A stretch of DNA of 49,527 nt from Komagataeibacter melomenusus (GCF_013155395.1 NZ_JABJWC010000023.1:1-49527); one strand, 5' to 3'. Positions 41,766 through 49,527 are shown, numbered from the stretch's first letter. Notes: a model not told the origin generated them from the letters alone. Program-made: numbers and translations.

Positions 41766-42617
41766 ATGCATCCGCTGATCTCAGCCAGTGATCTGGCACA
41801 GGCCATCCACAATGGTGGTGACATTCTTGTGCTCGATGCCTCCATGGCGCTACCGGGGCAGGCCTTCGACCCGCAGCAACGCTTTGCCAACGCGCATATA
41901 GCCGGTGCGGTGCGCTTTGATATCGATACTTTTTCTGACCCGGAGTCTCCCCTGCCGCATACCATTCCCGGGCAGGCCCGCTTCACACGCCTCGCCACCG
42001 AGCGCGGCATGGCCAATACCAGGCACATCGTTTTCTATGATCAGGATGGCATGGCGTGCGCCGCGCGCGCATGGTGGCTCACGCGGCTGTTCGGCCATGA
42101 AAACGTGCAGGTGCTCGAAGGCGGCCTGCCCGCATGGAAAAGCGCAGGCCTGCCGCTGGAAAGCGGGCCGGACCTGACCACGCCCGCCCCCTTCATCAGC
42201 CGCCCGCGCTATGATCGGCTGCATGGCACGGGCGATGTGCTCGACATCGTGCACGGGCGCATACCCGGGCTGATCCTTGATGCCCGCAGCCGTGGCCGCT
42301 TTGAAGGGCGCGACCCCGAGCCGCGCGCAGGCATTGAATCGGGCCACATGCCCGGTGCGCGCAGCCTGCCTTATGGCGAACTGCTTGATGATAACGGCCG
42401 TTTCCTGCCCGTTGAGGCGCTGAAGGCAAAATTCGAGACACTGGGCGTAACCGACAGCACCCCCGTCACCTGCTCATGCGGCAGTGGCATGACCGCGTGC
42501 ATGATCGCGCTCGGGCTGGTCTGCGCGCAGATGGGGGCTGGCGAGCCGGTGGTGTATGACGGCTCATGGGCGGAATGGGCCTCGACGCCTGATGCCCCCA
42601 TCGTGTGCGGCGCGTAA
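41766..42617 (+). CDS. sseA: 3-mercaptopyruvate/thiosulfate sulfurtransferase (tandem rhodanese)
   Basis: 283 residues with two rhodanese domains (about 10-130 and 160-280); only the second has the active cysteine, Cys238 in CSCGSGMTA. The CGSGMT-like loop favours mercaptopyruvate over thiosulfate. Hinge signatures (ARAWWLTRLFGHENVQVLEGG-like region and RSRGRF) are present. GGGAGAAGG precedes the ATG. It is followed 15 bases later by metC, a sulfur-metabolism pair. Confidence 0.93.
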   Translation: MHPLISASDLAQAIHNGGDILVLDASMALPGQAFDPQQRFANAHIAGAVRFDIDTFSDPESPLPHTIPGQARFTRLATERGMANTRHIVFYDQDGMACAARAWWLTRLFGHENVQVLEGGLPAWKSAGLPLESGPDLTTPAPFISRPRYDRLHGTGDVLDIVHGRIPGLILDARSRGRFEGRDPEPRAGIESGHMPGARSLPYGELLDDNGRFLPVEALKAKFETLGVTDSTPVTCSCGSGMTACMIALGLVCAQMGAGEPVVYDGSWAEWASTPDAPIVCGA

Positions 42618-42632
42618 GGGCGGACAGGCAGC

Positions 42633-43892
42633 ATGACCGATCCGATGGCCCTTGTGCCCCCAGACCTGCTTGAACGCGTGCTGCGTGGCTGGCGCGACCT
42701 CTCGCCCCGGCTCGTACCCCTTGGCCGTGACCGGCCGGAAGGGGAGCAGGGCATATTCGTCAACCCGCCCGCCACGCGCGGGTCCACCGTCCTGTTCTCC
42801 AGCGTCGGGGCCATGGAGCAGGCGGGCCATGGGCGTTATGGCGATGAACTGATCTACGGCGCCATGGGCACGCCGATTGGCCACCGGCTGGAGCAGGCCA
42901 TTGCCACCATCGAGGGCGGCACGCATGCGCAACTCGTGCCCTCGGGGCTGGCCGCCTGCGCGCTGCCGTTCCTGGCCTATGCAAAAGCGGGCGAGCACTG
43001 CCTGCTTGCGGATTCCGTCTACGGCCCCACCCGCCGCTTTGCCGAGAAGGTGCTGCGCCGCTTTGGCGTGGAGATCACCTACTTCCCCCCCACCGCGACC
43101 GAGGCCGAACTGCGCGGCCTGATCCAGCCCAATACCCGTATCATCTTTGCCGAAAGCCCGGGCAGCCATTCCTTCGAGGTGCAGGACGTGCCGATGCTTG
43201 GCCGCCTTGCGGCCCAGATCGGCGCGCGCCTGATCGTGGACAATACATGGGGCATCGGCCTGTTCAGCCCGTTTCAGCATGGGGCGCATGCGTCGGTGCA
43301 GGCGCTGAGCAAGTACCCCTCCGGTCATTCCGATCTCATTCTCGGCGCGGTCACGGTGGCGAGCGAGGCTGACTGGCGCCCCCTGCGTGATGCCGCCATC
43401 CAGGCAGGGCAGGTGGCAGGCCCCGATGACTGCGCACTGACCCTGCGCGGCCTGCGCACCATGGGCGTGCGCCAGATGCAGCAGGCCGCAACCGCGCTGG
43501 CCGTGGCGCTGTGGCTTGAGGGCCGCCCCGAGGTGGCGCGCGTGCTGCATCCGGCCCTGCCATCATGCCCCGGCCATGAATACTGGAAGCGTGATTTTAC
43601 CGGCGCGTCCTCGCTGTTTGGCGTGGTGTTCGATGCCGCGTTCACCACCGAGGACATGGTGGCGATGATCGACGGGCTTTCCCTGTTCGGCATCGGCGCC
43701 TCATGGGGAGGGTATGAAAGCCTGGTGCTGCCCACCACGGGCGGGATTTCGCGGCAGTGCCCGTCCGTGACGCAGGCCGGGCCAACGTGCCGCCTGCATA
43801 TCGGGCTGGAAGCGGCCGAGGCACTGGTGGCCGACCTGGCCCGTGGGCTTGATGGCATGTCTGCTGCCCGCCACGGGCACGGTCCAGCCTGA
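42633..43892 (+). CDS. metC: Cystathionine beta-lyase (PLP, Cys/Met metabolism family)
   Basis: Splits cystathionine to homocysteine, ammonia and pyruvate. 419 residues. PLP lysine is about Lys227 in LSKYPSGHSD; other family segments are RYGDELIYGAMGTPIG, LVPSGLAA and VDNTWGIGLFSPF. The GHSD after the lysine and GIGASWGG in the C-terminal half are characteristic of MetC rather than MetB. Co-directional with the sulfurtransferase gene. Confidence 0.93.
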   Translation: MTDPMALVPPDLLERVLRGWRDLSPRLVPLGRDRPEGEQGIFVNPPATRGSTVLFSSVGAMEQAGHGRYGDELIYGAMGTPIGHRLEQAIATIEGGTHAQLVPSGLAACALPFLAYAKAGEHCLLADSVYGPTRRFAEKVLRRFGVEITYFPPTATEAELRGLIQPNTRIIFAESPGSHSFEVQDVPMLGRLAAQIGARLIVDNTWGIGLFSPFQHGAHASVQALSKYPSGHSDLILGAVTVASEADWRPLRDAAIQAGQVAGPDDCALTLRGLRTMGVRQMQQAATALAVALWLEGRPEVARVLHPALPSCPGHEYWKRDFTGASSLFGVVFDAAFTTEDMVAMIDGLSLFGIGASWGGYESLVLPTTGGISRQCPSVTQAGPTCRLHIGLEAAEALVADLARGLDGMSAARHGHGPA

Positions 43893-44025
43893 TGCAGATC
43901 AAGGCTGATCCGCCGCCACGGTGAAACAGTCATGCCCCGGATGTCGCCTCCGCCGCCCTGACGGGGCTGGCGGGCGGCAAGGTGCAATACCGGCCCGCTC
44001 AGGGCAGTGAAACTGAAGGTGCAAG

Positions 44026-45060
44026 ATGGTTGGCAAGATGAAGGCGGCAGTCGTGCGGGAATTCGGCAAGCCGCTGACGATCGAGGAACTCGATATTCCG
44101 CAGATCAACGCAAACCAGATTCTGGTCAAGGTCGATGCCTGCGGCGTCTGCCATACCGATCTGCACGCAGCACGCGGCGACTGGCCCACCAAGCCCAGGC
44201 CCCCTTTCATCCCCGGCCATGAGGGGATTGGCCATGTGGTCGAGGTTGGCAGCAACGTCAACTGGGTCAAGACCGGCGACGTGGTGGGCGTGCCGTGGCT
44301 GTATTCCGCCTGCGGGCATTGCGAGCACTGCCTGGGCGGGTGGGAGACGCTGTGCGAAAAGCAGGAGGATACCGGCTATTCGGTCAATGGCTGCTTTGCC
44401 GAATATGTGGTGGCCGACCCCAATTACGTCGCCCACCTGCCCAAGGACATTGACCCGATCAAGACCGCCCCGGTGCTGTGCGCGGGCCTGACCGTGTACA
44501 AGGGCCTGAAGATGACCGATACGCGGGCCGGGGAGTGGGTGGCCATTTCTGGCGCGGGGGGGCTTGGGCAGATGGCCATCCAGTATGCCGTGGCCATGGG
44601 GCTGAACGTGGCCGCCGTTGACATCAGCGATGAAAAACTGGCCGAGGCCCGCAAGCTTGGCGCGCGCGTGACCGTCAATGCGCTCAGGGAAGACCCGGTC
44701 GCCACCATCCGCGCCCAGACGGGCGGCACGCACGGCGTGCTGGTCACGGCGGTGTCGGACAAGGCCTTCAGCCAGGCCGTGGGCTATGCGCGGCGCGGGG
44801 GCACGGTAGTGCTCAACGGCCTGCCGCCCGGTGATTTTCCACTTTCCATCTTTGACATGGTCATGAACGGCACCACGGTGCGCGGCTCGATCGTGGGCAC
44901 GCGGCTCGACATGATCGAGGCGATGTCCTTCTTCACCGATGGCAAGGTGACCACCGTGGTCAGCCCCGACCGGCTGGAAAACATCAACACCATTTTCGAT
45001 AATCTCGAACATGGCCGGGTAGCCGGGCGCGTGGTGCTTGACTTCCGTAACGGGGCGTAA
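44026..45060 (+). CDS. adhP: Zinc-dependent alcohol dehydrogenase AdhP
   Basis: Cytosolic NAD-dependent alcohol dehydrogenase, 344 residues. Catalytic zinc ligands Cys42 and His65 (GHEGIGH), structural zinc cysteines 96, 99, 102 and 110 (CGHCEHC...C), and Rossmann GAGGLGQMAIQYA near 176. Distinct from the membrane quinoprotein ADH that performs vinegar-type oxidation. AAGGTG lies five bases before the chosen ATG; 44038 is an alternative. The 133-base gap upstream shows nothing notable. Confidence 0.95.
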   Translation: MVGKMKAAVVREFGKPLTIEELDIPQINANQILVKVDACGVCHTDLHAARGDWPTKPRPPFIPGHEGIGHVVEVGSNVNWVKTGDVVGVPWLYSACGHCEHCLGGWETLCEKQEDTGYSVNGCFAEYVVADPNYVAHLPKDIDPIKTAPVLCAGLTVYKGLKMTDTRAGEWVAISGAGGLGQMAIQYAVAMGLNVAAVDISDEKLAEARKLGARVTVNALREDPVATIRAQTGGTHGVLVTAVSDKAFSQAVGYARRGGTVVLNGLPPGDFPLSIFDMVMNGTTVRGSIVGTRLDMIEAMSFFTDGKVTTVVSPDRLENINTIFDNLEHGRVAGRVVLDFRNGA

Positions 45061-45163
45061 GGCAACCCGGACCGTTTTGGGGCGTTTGGATCAATGACAG
45101 GGCAGGGTGCCCCCCTGCGGGCGCCTTGCCGCAACAGGAAACGGACGGACAGGTAAGGACATC

Positions 45164-45460
45164 ATGAAAAAGACAGTGATTGCGGCAGTGCTGTGTGCAA
45201 CCGGCCTGAACGTGGCGATGCTTGCGCCAGCACTGGCTGATTCGTGCGATGGCGTGACCGACCATGCCGAATGCGAAGTGCGGCTCAAGGCGCACGATAC
45301 CAAGGAAGGCACGCGCCATACGGCGCACAAGGCCCACGAAAAGGCCGAGGAAGGCACCGATAGCGCCAAGGACTGGGGCGATCGCACCGGCAAGAAGCTG
45401 GACAAGTGGGGCCATGACACCAAGGGCGACATGAGCCAGTTCTTTACGGGTCACCGCTGA
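45164..45460 (+). CDS. Small exported Lys/His/Asp-rich protein
   Basis: 98 residues. Signal peptide (1-24, ending PALAD), then a highly charged mature part with the repeated theme AHDTKEGTRHTAHKAHEKAEEGTD, probably helical, and two cysteines near its N-terminus (CDGVTDHAEC). AAGGACATC precedes the ATG. Terminator directly downstream. Not recognised; the charge pattern suggests a periplasmic or surface-associated protein. Confidence 0.65.
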   Translation: MKKTVIAAVLCATGLNVAMLAPALADSCDGVTDHAECEVRLKAHDTKEGTRHTAHKAHEKAEEGTDSAKDWGDRTGKKLDKWGHDTKGDMSQFFTGHR

Positions 45461-45503
45461 GGCGCGCGCGCTGAAACAGCGCATTGATGCAAAAAATCTT
45501 GAT

Positions 45504-45535
45504 GCTGCCTTTTTTAAATAAAAGGCGGCATTTTT
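45504..45535 (+). terminator. Rho-independent terminator (GCTGCCTTTT/AAAAGGCGGC)
   Basis: GCTGCCTTTT 45504-45513 pairs with AAAAGGCGGC 45520-45529 (one G-T pair), followed by ATTTTTT. Third member of the GCCGCC hairpin family in this window and a good intrinsic terminator on the plus strand. Confidence 0.8.
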
Positions 45536-45607
45536 TATGCGTAGATCGTGATGTGCCTGGCCTGTGGCCCTTGATGCTCCATCAGGACCATTCCCCGCCT
45601 GCGCATT

Positions 45608-46072
45608 TTATAAAAACACAGTGACAGTATCCAAACTGACATCAAGGCTTTTATCAAAATCACAGGAAAAGAAATTCACGCCGATGGAGGGTGCGCAGAA
45701 GCCGACATCTGTCATTTCTGTTTTGATGCCCTTGTGATTCAATTCATCGTAGACATTTTTCATTTTGGCATTGAACAGGTTGGTATCGTCATAGAATAAT
45801 CCGAATTCATCAAATGGCTCATATGGTATTCTGAATTCGACTGTGGCTATGGTATAGTCTTTTTTAAATTCAATTTTCAGATGTGCGCCGAATATATAGG
45901 CGACAATGCCTATTGTTTTTGATTTTATTAATCCGCGCATGCTATTTATTGCAAATGAGTCGGCTATATGGATCAGATCAATATTTCTAGGAATATCCAC
46001 AAAGTCCTGCCGTGGCGAATTTGCAGGATATCGAGGTACCTGCATTATTTTTTCAAAAGGGAAAAGCTCCAT
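45608..46072 (-). CDS. Unknown AT-rich gene, probably acquired
   Basis: 154 residues, no signal peptide or membrane span, predicted mixed alpha/beta with many Phe, Asp and Ile. The DNA is markedly AT-rich compared with every other gene in the window, a sign of recent transfer. The second half has SIGVNFFSCDFDKS near residue 130. It lies 45 bases downstream of the Cys/His-conserved gene at 46118-46588 on the same strand, so the two probably form a transcript. Small acidic AT-rich proteins next to small unknown genes are often immunity proteins, but no match can be claimed. Confidence 0.6.
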   Translation of the reverse strand: MELFPFEKIMQVPRYPANSPRQDFVDIPRNIDLIHIADSFAINSMRGLIKSKTIGIVAYIFGAHLKIEFKKDYTIATVEFRIPYEPFDEFGLFYDDTNLFNAKMKNVYDELNHKGIKTEMTDVGFCAPSIGVNFFSCDFDKSLDVSLDTVTVFL

Positions 46073-46117
46073 AATAAAAATTTTCCATCTTACGTAAATT
46101 TCATGTAAAATATATCA

Positions 46118-46588
46118 TTACATGCCAAAGCGATGTGTAAACACCTTGCCATTAAAACTATGCGTGCAGCACGCGCAGGTAGGTTTCAGGCTGTTCTCGT
46201 CCAGACCCGGATCAACAGCGGACAGAATGCCATCTTCATCCACAAACAGACCACTGAAATAAGAGTTCTCACTTGCCACGAAATAGGCGCGCCTGTCGGC
46301 CTCGCAGGTTGCGACCATCCAGGATAGCGGCTCGACGTCGTCCAGCCGTGCACAGGCTTCCTTGAAGACGCCATCCCATTTCTGCCCTATGCGGGATAAT
46401 AAAAACCGGAACAGTGGCGTATAATCGCGTCCATGTCGCTGCCCACCATGCATGGACGCCTGCAGGGACGGGTTATCCAGGGCTTTCTTTGCATGGCGCT
46501 CCCAGCGGAATTTTTTACCAGAACCATGATGTACGCCATGCGTCCTGGTATTGACCTTTCTGTAGAGTGGTCCGGGCGTTCCACGCAT
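46118..46588 (-). CDS. Unknown small protein with C-terminal CxCCTHSFNG motif
   Basis: About 156 residues from the ATG at 46588, which follows a good GGGAG site. A longer frame reaches 46669 but would span the terminator at 46615-46646. Notable conserved-looking blocks: an Arg/His-rich N-terminal half (KVNTRTHGVHHGSG, HGGQRHGRDYTP) and a C-terminal Cys cluster (CACCTHSFNG) beside ENSYFSGLFVDEDG. The His and Cys groups suggest metal binding or catalysis. I do not recognise the family with confidence. Confidence 0.65.
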   Translation of the reverse strand: MRGTPGPLYRKVNTRTHGVHHGSGKKFRWERHAKKALDNPSLQASMHGGQRHGRDYTPLFRFLLSRIGQKWDGVFKEACARLDDVEPLSWMVATCEADRRAYFVASENSYFSGLFVDEDGILSAVDPGLDENSLKPTCACCTHSFNGKVFTHRFGM

Positions 46589-46614
46589 CTGTATCTCCCA
46601 ACGGGCGGCATATG

Positions 46615-46646
46615 AAAAAGGGGAAGCGTTGCGCACGCTTCCCCTT
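46615..46646 (-). terminator. Rho-independent terminator, minus strand
   Basis: A perfect 12-bp stem (46618-46629 with 46635-46646) with a five-base loop is followed on the minus strand by TTTTT (complement of 46615-46619). It sits 23 bases after the stop of the 46669-46857 gene and before the start of the 46588 gene, so these are separate transcription units. Confidence 0.85.
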
Positions 46647-46668
46647 GCCGGCTTGATTGCGGCAGTCA

Positions 46669-46857
46669 TCAGGAATGATGGTGATCAGCCGCCTCATGCT
46701 CGCGCCAGCCGCTTTCAATCGCGTGCAGGAAGGTCTTGAAGTGCTTCTTCACCTCATCGGGCGAGGCCTTTTCCATCACGTCCTTCTTCGCTGCCGTCAG
46801 GGTGGCGGCGGCATGGATGAGGGCAGCGTGGATAACGTCGGTCGGTTCTTTGCTCAT
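46669..46857 (-). CDS. Small unknown protein with His-rich C-terminus
   Basis: 62 residues from ATG 46857, which follows GGAGAG; open frame upstream to 46974 is probably not translated. Helical, charged, ending in EHEAADHHHS. No signal peptide, no recognised domain. It has its own terminator immediately downstream. Confidence 0.55.
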   Translation of the reverse strand: MSKEPTDVIHAALIHAAATLTAAKKDVMEKASPDEVKKHFKTFLHAIESGWREHEAADHHHS

Positions 46858-47225
46858 GGAATTCTCTCCGTTACGTGATGCGTCACGATGGAATAGGACC
46901 TCCGCGCTGGCAACCATGCCCCCTGCATGACAGCCGTTCCCTTCCTGGCCCTTGATTTGGCGGGGGGCCATCACAGGGGCATTACGGGCCGGGAATGATC
47001 GTGTGAGAAGGTGATTTTATAATACAGAGGGTAAACAGGCATATCGATTTCAGGCGGTGTTATGATTCTGCCGCCAGTTTTTATGAAGATGCCTCTGGCG
47101 TGGAAAGGAGCCGCCCCGATCCGTGGCGGCAGCCGGGAAAAACAAGCAGGCCCGGTCCCTTGCCGTGGAACTTCAGGCCCGCCCTTCCGTTGCCCTGGTC
47201 AGACACAGACCAGATGGGATATCCG
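46858..47225. other. Intergenic region between divergent small genes
   Basis: About 370 bases. A -10-like TATAAT lies at 47018-47023 in an AT-rich patch (about 47005-47080), a candidate plus-strand promoter for the glycine-zipper gene, with no convincing -35 box. Nothing else recognised. Confidence 0.4.
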
Positions 47226-47534
47226 ATGTTTTCAAGGCTTACCGCACTGACCCTTGCCACCACGGCAGTACTTGCCCTGCCGGTTGCCGCCCGGGCCGAG
47301 CCGGGGGGGTGCGTCAAGGGCGCTGTAGCCGGGGGCGTGGCCGGGCATTTTATTGGCAGTGGTCATGGCAAGGGGGGTGCTGCGGCGGGTTGTGCCGCAG
47401 GCATGGTGCGCCGGCATAATGCGCGCAAGGCCGAGCGGGAAGGGGCTGCGGCCCAGAACCAGCAGCCCGAGGGCGGCCAGCCCGGCGGCAATGGCGCGCC
47501 GCCGCCCCCGCCCACCAATGGCAGCAGCGAATAA
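47226..47534 (+). CDS. Exported glycine-zipper protein
   Basis: 102 residues. Signal peptide (1-23, ending ARAEP), a glycine-zipper segment (about 28-55: GAVAGGVAGHFIGSG...GGAAAGCAAG) as in 17-kDa surface-antigen-like 2TM domains, then a charged and Gln/Gly/Pro-rich tail with polyproline. Likely outer-membrane or periplasmic. ATG 47214 is an alternative start. Confidence 0.65.
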   Translation: MFSRLTALTLATTAVLALPVAARAEPGGCVKGAVAGGVAGHFIGSGHGKGGAAAGCAAGMVRRHNARKAEREGAAAQNQQPEGGQPGGNGAPPPPPTNGSSE

Positions 47535-47552
47535 GACCGGCGCCGCACGCCG

Positions 47553-48878
47553 TCAGGGTACCGCCCTGACGGAGGAGGCCCCCATGGCCCACGCGTAACA
47601 CATGGTCAACTGGTTGCGCGGGTCGGGGTTGATGCCAACGAAGATGATGTCCTTGTGCACGTAAAGCAGCTTGTGCCGTGGCCCCATCGTGACCTGATGC
47701 AGCACGACCGGCTGGTCACGCGCCACCTGCGCGCGCGTGCTCACAGCCCAGTCGTGGCTGATGCGGGCCAGCAGCGTCAGGTCGGGTATGACAATGGCCA
47801 GATGCATGACCGCAAGCCCTGCGCAGGCCCCGGCCATGACCCGGTTGAAAACCACGCCCACCGGGCATGAAAACAGCAGGCAGGCCAGATAGCACACCAA
47901 AAACACGCTGGCGGGATACGACACGCGGGCCGCCAGCGCCTGGCGGGGAAAGATGAGCAGCAGCAGCATGTAGGCCAGCGCGAGGGCCGCAAACATCCAG
48001 TCCCGCCCGCAGCGCAGGCAGGCAGGAAAATGCAGTTGCCGCCTGCCCATAAACAGGCCCACGCCAATCAGCAGCACGAAGGGCACCCAGAACGGGTCGA
48101 ACAGGCTGCCCAGATTGCCAATCAGCGCATCAAGCCGGTCGGGTGGCGAGCTGGGTGTCATCAGCCGTTCGCGCACGTAGTTGCCGGGTGCGATGCCCAG
48201 CGTGAACGTGCCCAGCGCGTGGCTTGCCGCCAGTGCCCAGGGCACCGGGCGGCTGTTTTTCCACGCCCATGCAGCCCACCCCAGCACGAACAGCGCCATC
48301 AGCAGCGAGATTGATTCCATGGCCGTGGCGATCAGGAACACCACCGCGTACTGCGCCACGGTCATGCGCGCCCGCCCCGCCAGCACGCGCGAGAGGATCC
48401 ACATCTCGCCTGCAACCGCCCACAGGTAGCCAATGGCGCCGGTTTTCCATAAAGCCACCTCGGCTATGGTGCGGGGCAGCCACCACAGCATCAGAAAAAC
48501 CAGCAGGCACTGCACAAACCCGGTGCGCGCCGAAGGGGCGGGCTCATGCCCCGCCTCGCGCCTGCACATATGCACCACCACATGCACTAAAAACACGAAT
48601 ACGCCCGCATTCACCACGGCAAAGGCGACCAGCGAGCCATAATGATGCAGGTCGAGGATGAAAAAGGTGACAAGGGTGATGAACCACCGCCCGGTCCAGA
48701 AAAAATAGTTGCCCCACACGATATGGAAGATCATGCGCGGGCTGAACGGGATGGTGCGGCAGTAATCATCGGCCCAGAGCGGCGTGACCCAGTTGGCCCA
48801 CAACAGGAACGCGAAGCACAGGCCAAGGGCCAGTTTCTCGCCAGGCAGGAAGCGGCGCGGTAAAGGTGCAGATGCCAA
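47553..48878 (-). CDS. DUF6056-like polytopic membrane protein
   Basis: 441 residues with about ten membrane segments and the family opening WANWVTPLWADDYCR (about 28-42; an acidic pair after the first span), WGNYFFWTGRWF and GNYVRERLMTP. Such proteins resemble membrane glycosyltransferases of the GT-C type, with acidic residues in the first external loop, but activity is unproven. The N-terminal 10 codons overlap the truncated sugar-porter fragment in another frame, so the native start and promoter may have been replaced by rearrangement. Confidence 0.75.
   Translation of the reverse strand: MASAPLPRRFLPGEKLALGLCFAFLLWANWVTPLWADDYCRTIPFSPRMIFHIVWGNYFFWTGRWFITLVTFFILDLHHYGSLVAFAVVNAGVFVFLVHVVVHMCRREAGHEPAPSARTGFVQCLLVFLMLWWLPRTIAEVALWKTGAIGYLWAVAGEMWILSRVLAGRARMTVAQYAVVFLIATAMESISLLMALFVLGWAAWAWKNSRPVPWALAASHALGTFTLGIAPGNYVRERLMTPSSPPDRLDALIGNLGSLFDPFWVPFVLLIGVGLFMGRRQLHFPACLRCGRDWMFAALALAYMLLLLIFPRQALAARVSYPASVFLVCYLACLLFSCPVGVVFNRVMAGACAGLAVMHLAIVIPDLTLLARISHDWAVSTRAQVARDQPVVLHQVTMGPRHKLLYVHKDIIFVGINPDPRNQLTMCYAWAMGASSVRAVP
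47805..47881. repeat. Direct repeat, internal copy (partner 49451-49527)
   Basis: 77 of 77 bases identical to the last 77 bases of the window, offset 1646. The base before the match differs (47804 G, 49450 C). The true length cannot be known because the window ends inside the second copy. Confidence 0.95.
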
Positions 48879-49290
48879 TCGCCACCCCGATCAGGAACCG
48901 CCCGAGCAGGATCTGCCCGATCAGCCCGGCCGTGGCGCAGAGCAGCGCGCCTGCGCCGATCAGCAACGTGGCGGTGCCCAGCGCCAGCCTGCGGCCAAAG
49001 CGGCGCGAGAACACCCCCGCCCCGAGCGAGCCGAGCAGCGCGCCGATCATCAGCACCGACACGATCCATTCCTGCGCGCGCGCACCGGCATGAAAATCGT
49101 GGCCGATAAAGCCCAGTGCCTCGGCAATCAGCCCGGTATCAAGGCCAACGAGCAGGCCCGCCATGGCCGTGGTCAGCGCCGCGCGCACCCCCGTGGCACC
49201 CGGCGGGGAGGCCTGCGGCGGGCATGGCGTGGCGATGGGCGAAGAGACGGGCTGTAACACGTGGCTTGATCCCCTGCGCTGCGGCGCCAT
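48850..49290 (-). pseudogene. 5' fragment of an MFS sugar porter (GalP/AraE-like), truncated
   Basis: The first about 147 residues are a normal sugar-porter N-terminus: AGLLVGLDTGLIAEAL (TM1), QEWIVSVLMIGALLGSLGAG (TM2) with GRRLAL after it, and GRFLIGVAIGICTFTAPL (TM4). Similarity stops at TAPL, where TM5-12 should follow, and the frame runs into the DUF6056 gene in a different phase. A full porter needs about 470 residues, so this is a broken gene joined at about 48845-48855. Confidence 0.8.
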
Positions 49291-49450
49291 CGGGATCGAG
49301 TGCGCCGCTCACCCTTCCTTCATAGGCGTGGCGCCAGTCCTTTATCCATGACACAACCCCGCCTGGAGGCGCATTATGGGTCATCATTTTCGCGTATGCG
49401 CCATGCCGTGTTACGCACGCAGGCCCCGACACCGCAAAAAGACCCCGCCC

Positions 49451-49527
49451 CATGACCGCAAGCCCTGCGCAGGCCCCGGCCATGACCCGGTTGAAAACCA
49501 CGCCCACCGGGCATGAAAACAGCAGGC
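49451..49527 (-). pseudogene. Partial second copy of DUF6056-like gene, cut by the window edge
   Basis: Exact 77-base copy of 47805-47881 in the same orientation, encoding the FNRVMAGACAGLAV part of the DUF6056 protein. On its low-coordinate side (49450) the match stops abruptly and the frame continues into unrelated sequence upstream of the sugar-porter fragment. Confidence 0.75.

Noticed and set aside
46589-46669. N-terminal extension of the CxCCTHSFNG protein to 46669
   Set aside because: It would run through a strong terminator hairpin, while ATG 46588 has a better ribosome-binding site.

Overview
The window looks like chromosomal DNA of an acetic acid bacterium (Acetobacteraceae, most likely the Komagataeibacter/Gluconacetobacter group). 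This is inferred from the strong GC-rich codon use, alphaproteobacterial gene orders (tpiA-secG-pyrG-kdsA; trpG-trpD-trpC-moaC; pdhA-pdhB-pdhC-lpd-lipA-COQ10-like; purC-purS-purQ-purL-bolA-grx) and the protein sequences. It cannot be confirmed without a database search. I see no rRNA, tRNA, CRISPR array or complete insertion sequence.

Layout. 0.2-4.3 kb: a phosphohexomutase on the minus strand, divergent from a CBS-PAS-GGDEF-EAL cyclic-di-GMP enzyme. 4.4-5.5 kb: metA behind a structured leader that folds like a SAM-I-clan riboswitch with a mutually exclusive stem covering the start region. 5.6-8 kb: two envelope-polysaccharide type transferases. 8.1-11.8 kb: kdsA, pyrG, secG and tpiA on the minus strand. 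12-19 kb: a ppiD-like foldase overlapping trpE, then trpG, trpD (with a duplicated N-terminal helical domain), trpC and moaC. 19-25.7 kb: pyruvate dehydrogenase genes, lipoamide dehydrogenase, lipoate synthase and a COQ10/RatA-like protein. 26.2-29.8 kb: a tightly overlapping minus-strand run TerC, lytic transglycosylase, pgpA, cinA. 30-37.2 kb: a purine operon (purB, NRDE protein, purC, purS, a Rap1a/Tai-like exported protein, purQ, purL), then bolA and a monothiol glutaredoxin. 37.4-45.5 kb: a His-rich exported protein, YraN, cardiolipin synthase, an EEP phosphoesterase, an AI-2E transporter, a sulfurtransferase, cystathionine beta-lyase, a zinc alcohol dehydrogenase and a small exported protein.

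The right end (45.5-49.5 kb) is different in character. It holds an AT-rich gene beside an unusual Cys/His-conserved small protein, several small unknown genes, and a rearranged locus where the first third of a sugar-porter gene is joined to a DUF6056-like membrane protein gene. The last 77 bases exactly repeat an internal part of that DUF6056 gene, so the window either enters a tandem duplication or stops at an assembly-graph repeat.

How genes work together: the trp, pur and pdh/lip blocks are each coherent pathways with ATGA/GTGA overlaps that suggest translational coupling. metA, metC and the sulfurtransferase form a dispersed sulfur/methionine set. The best candidates for something undescribed are the metA leader RNA, the double-domain TrpD, the exported Rap1a-like protein inside the pur operon, and the small 45.6-46.6 kb gene pair.
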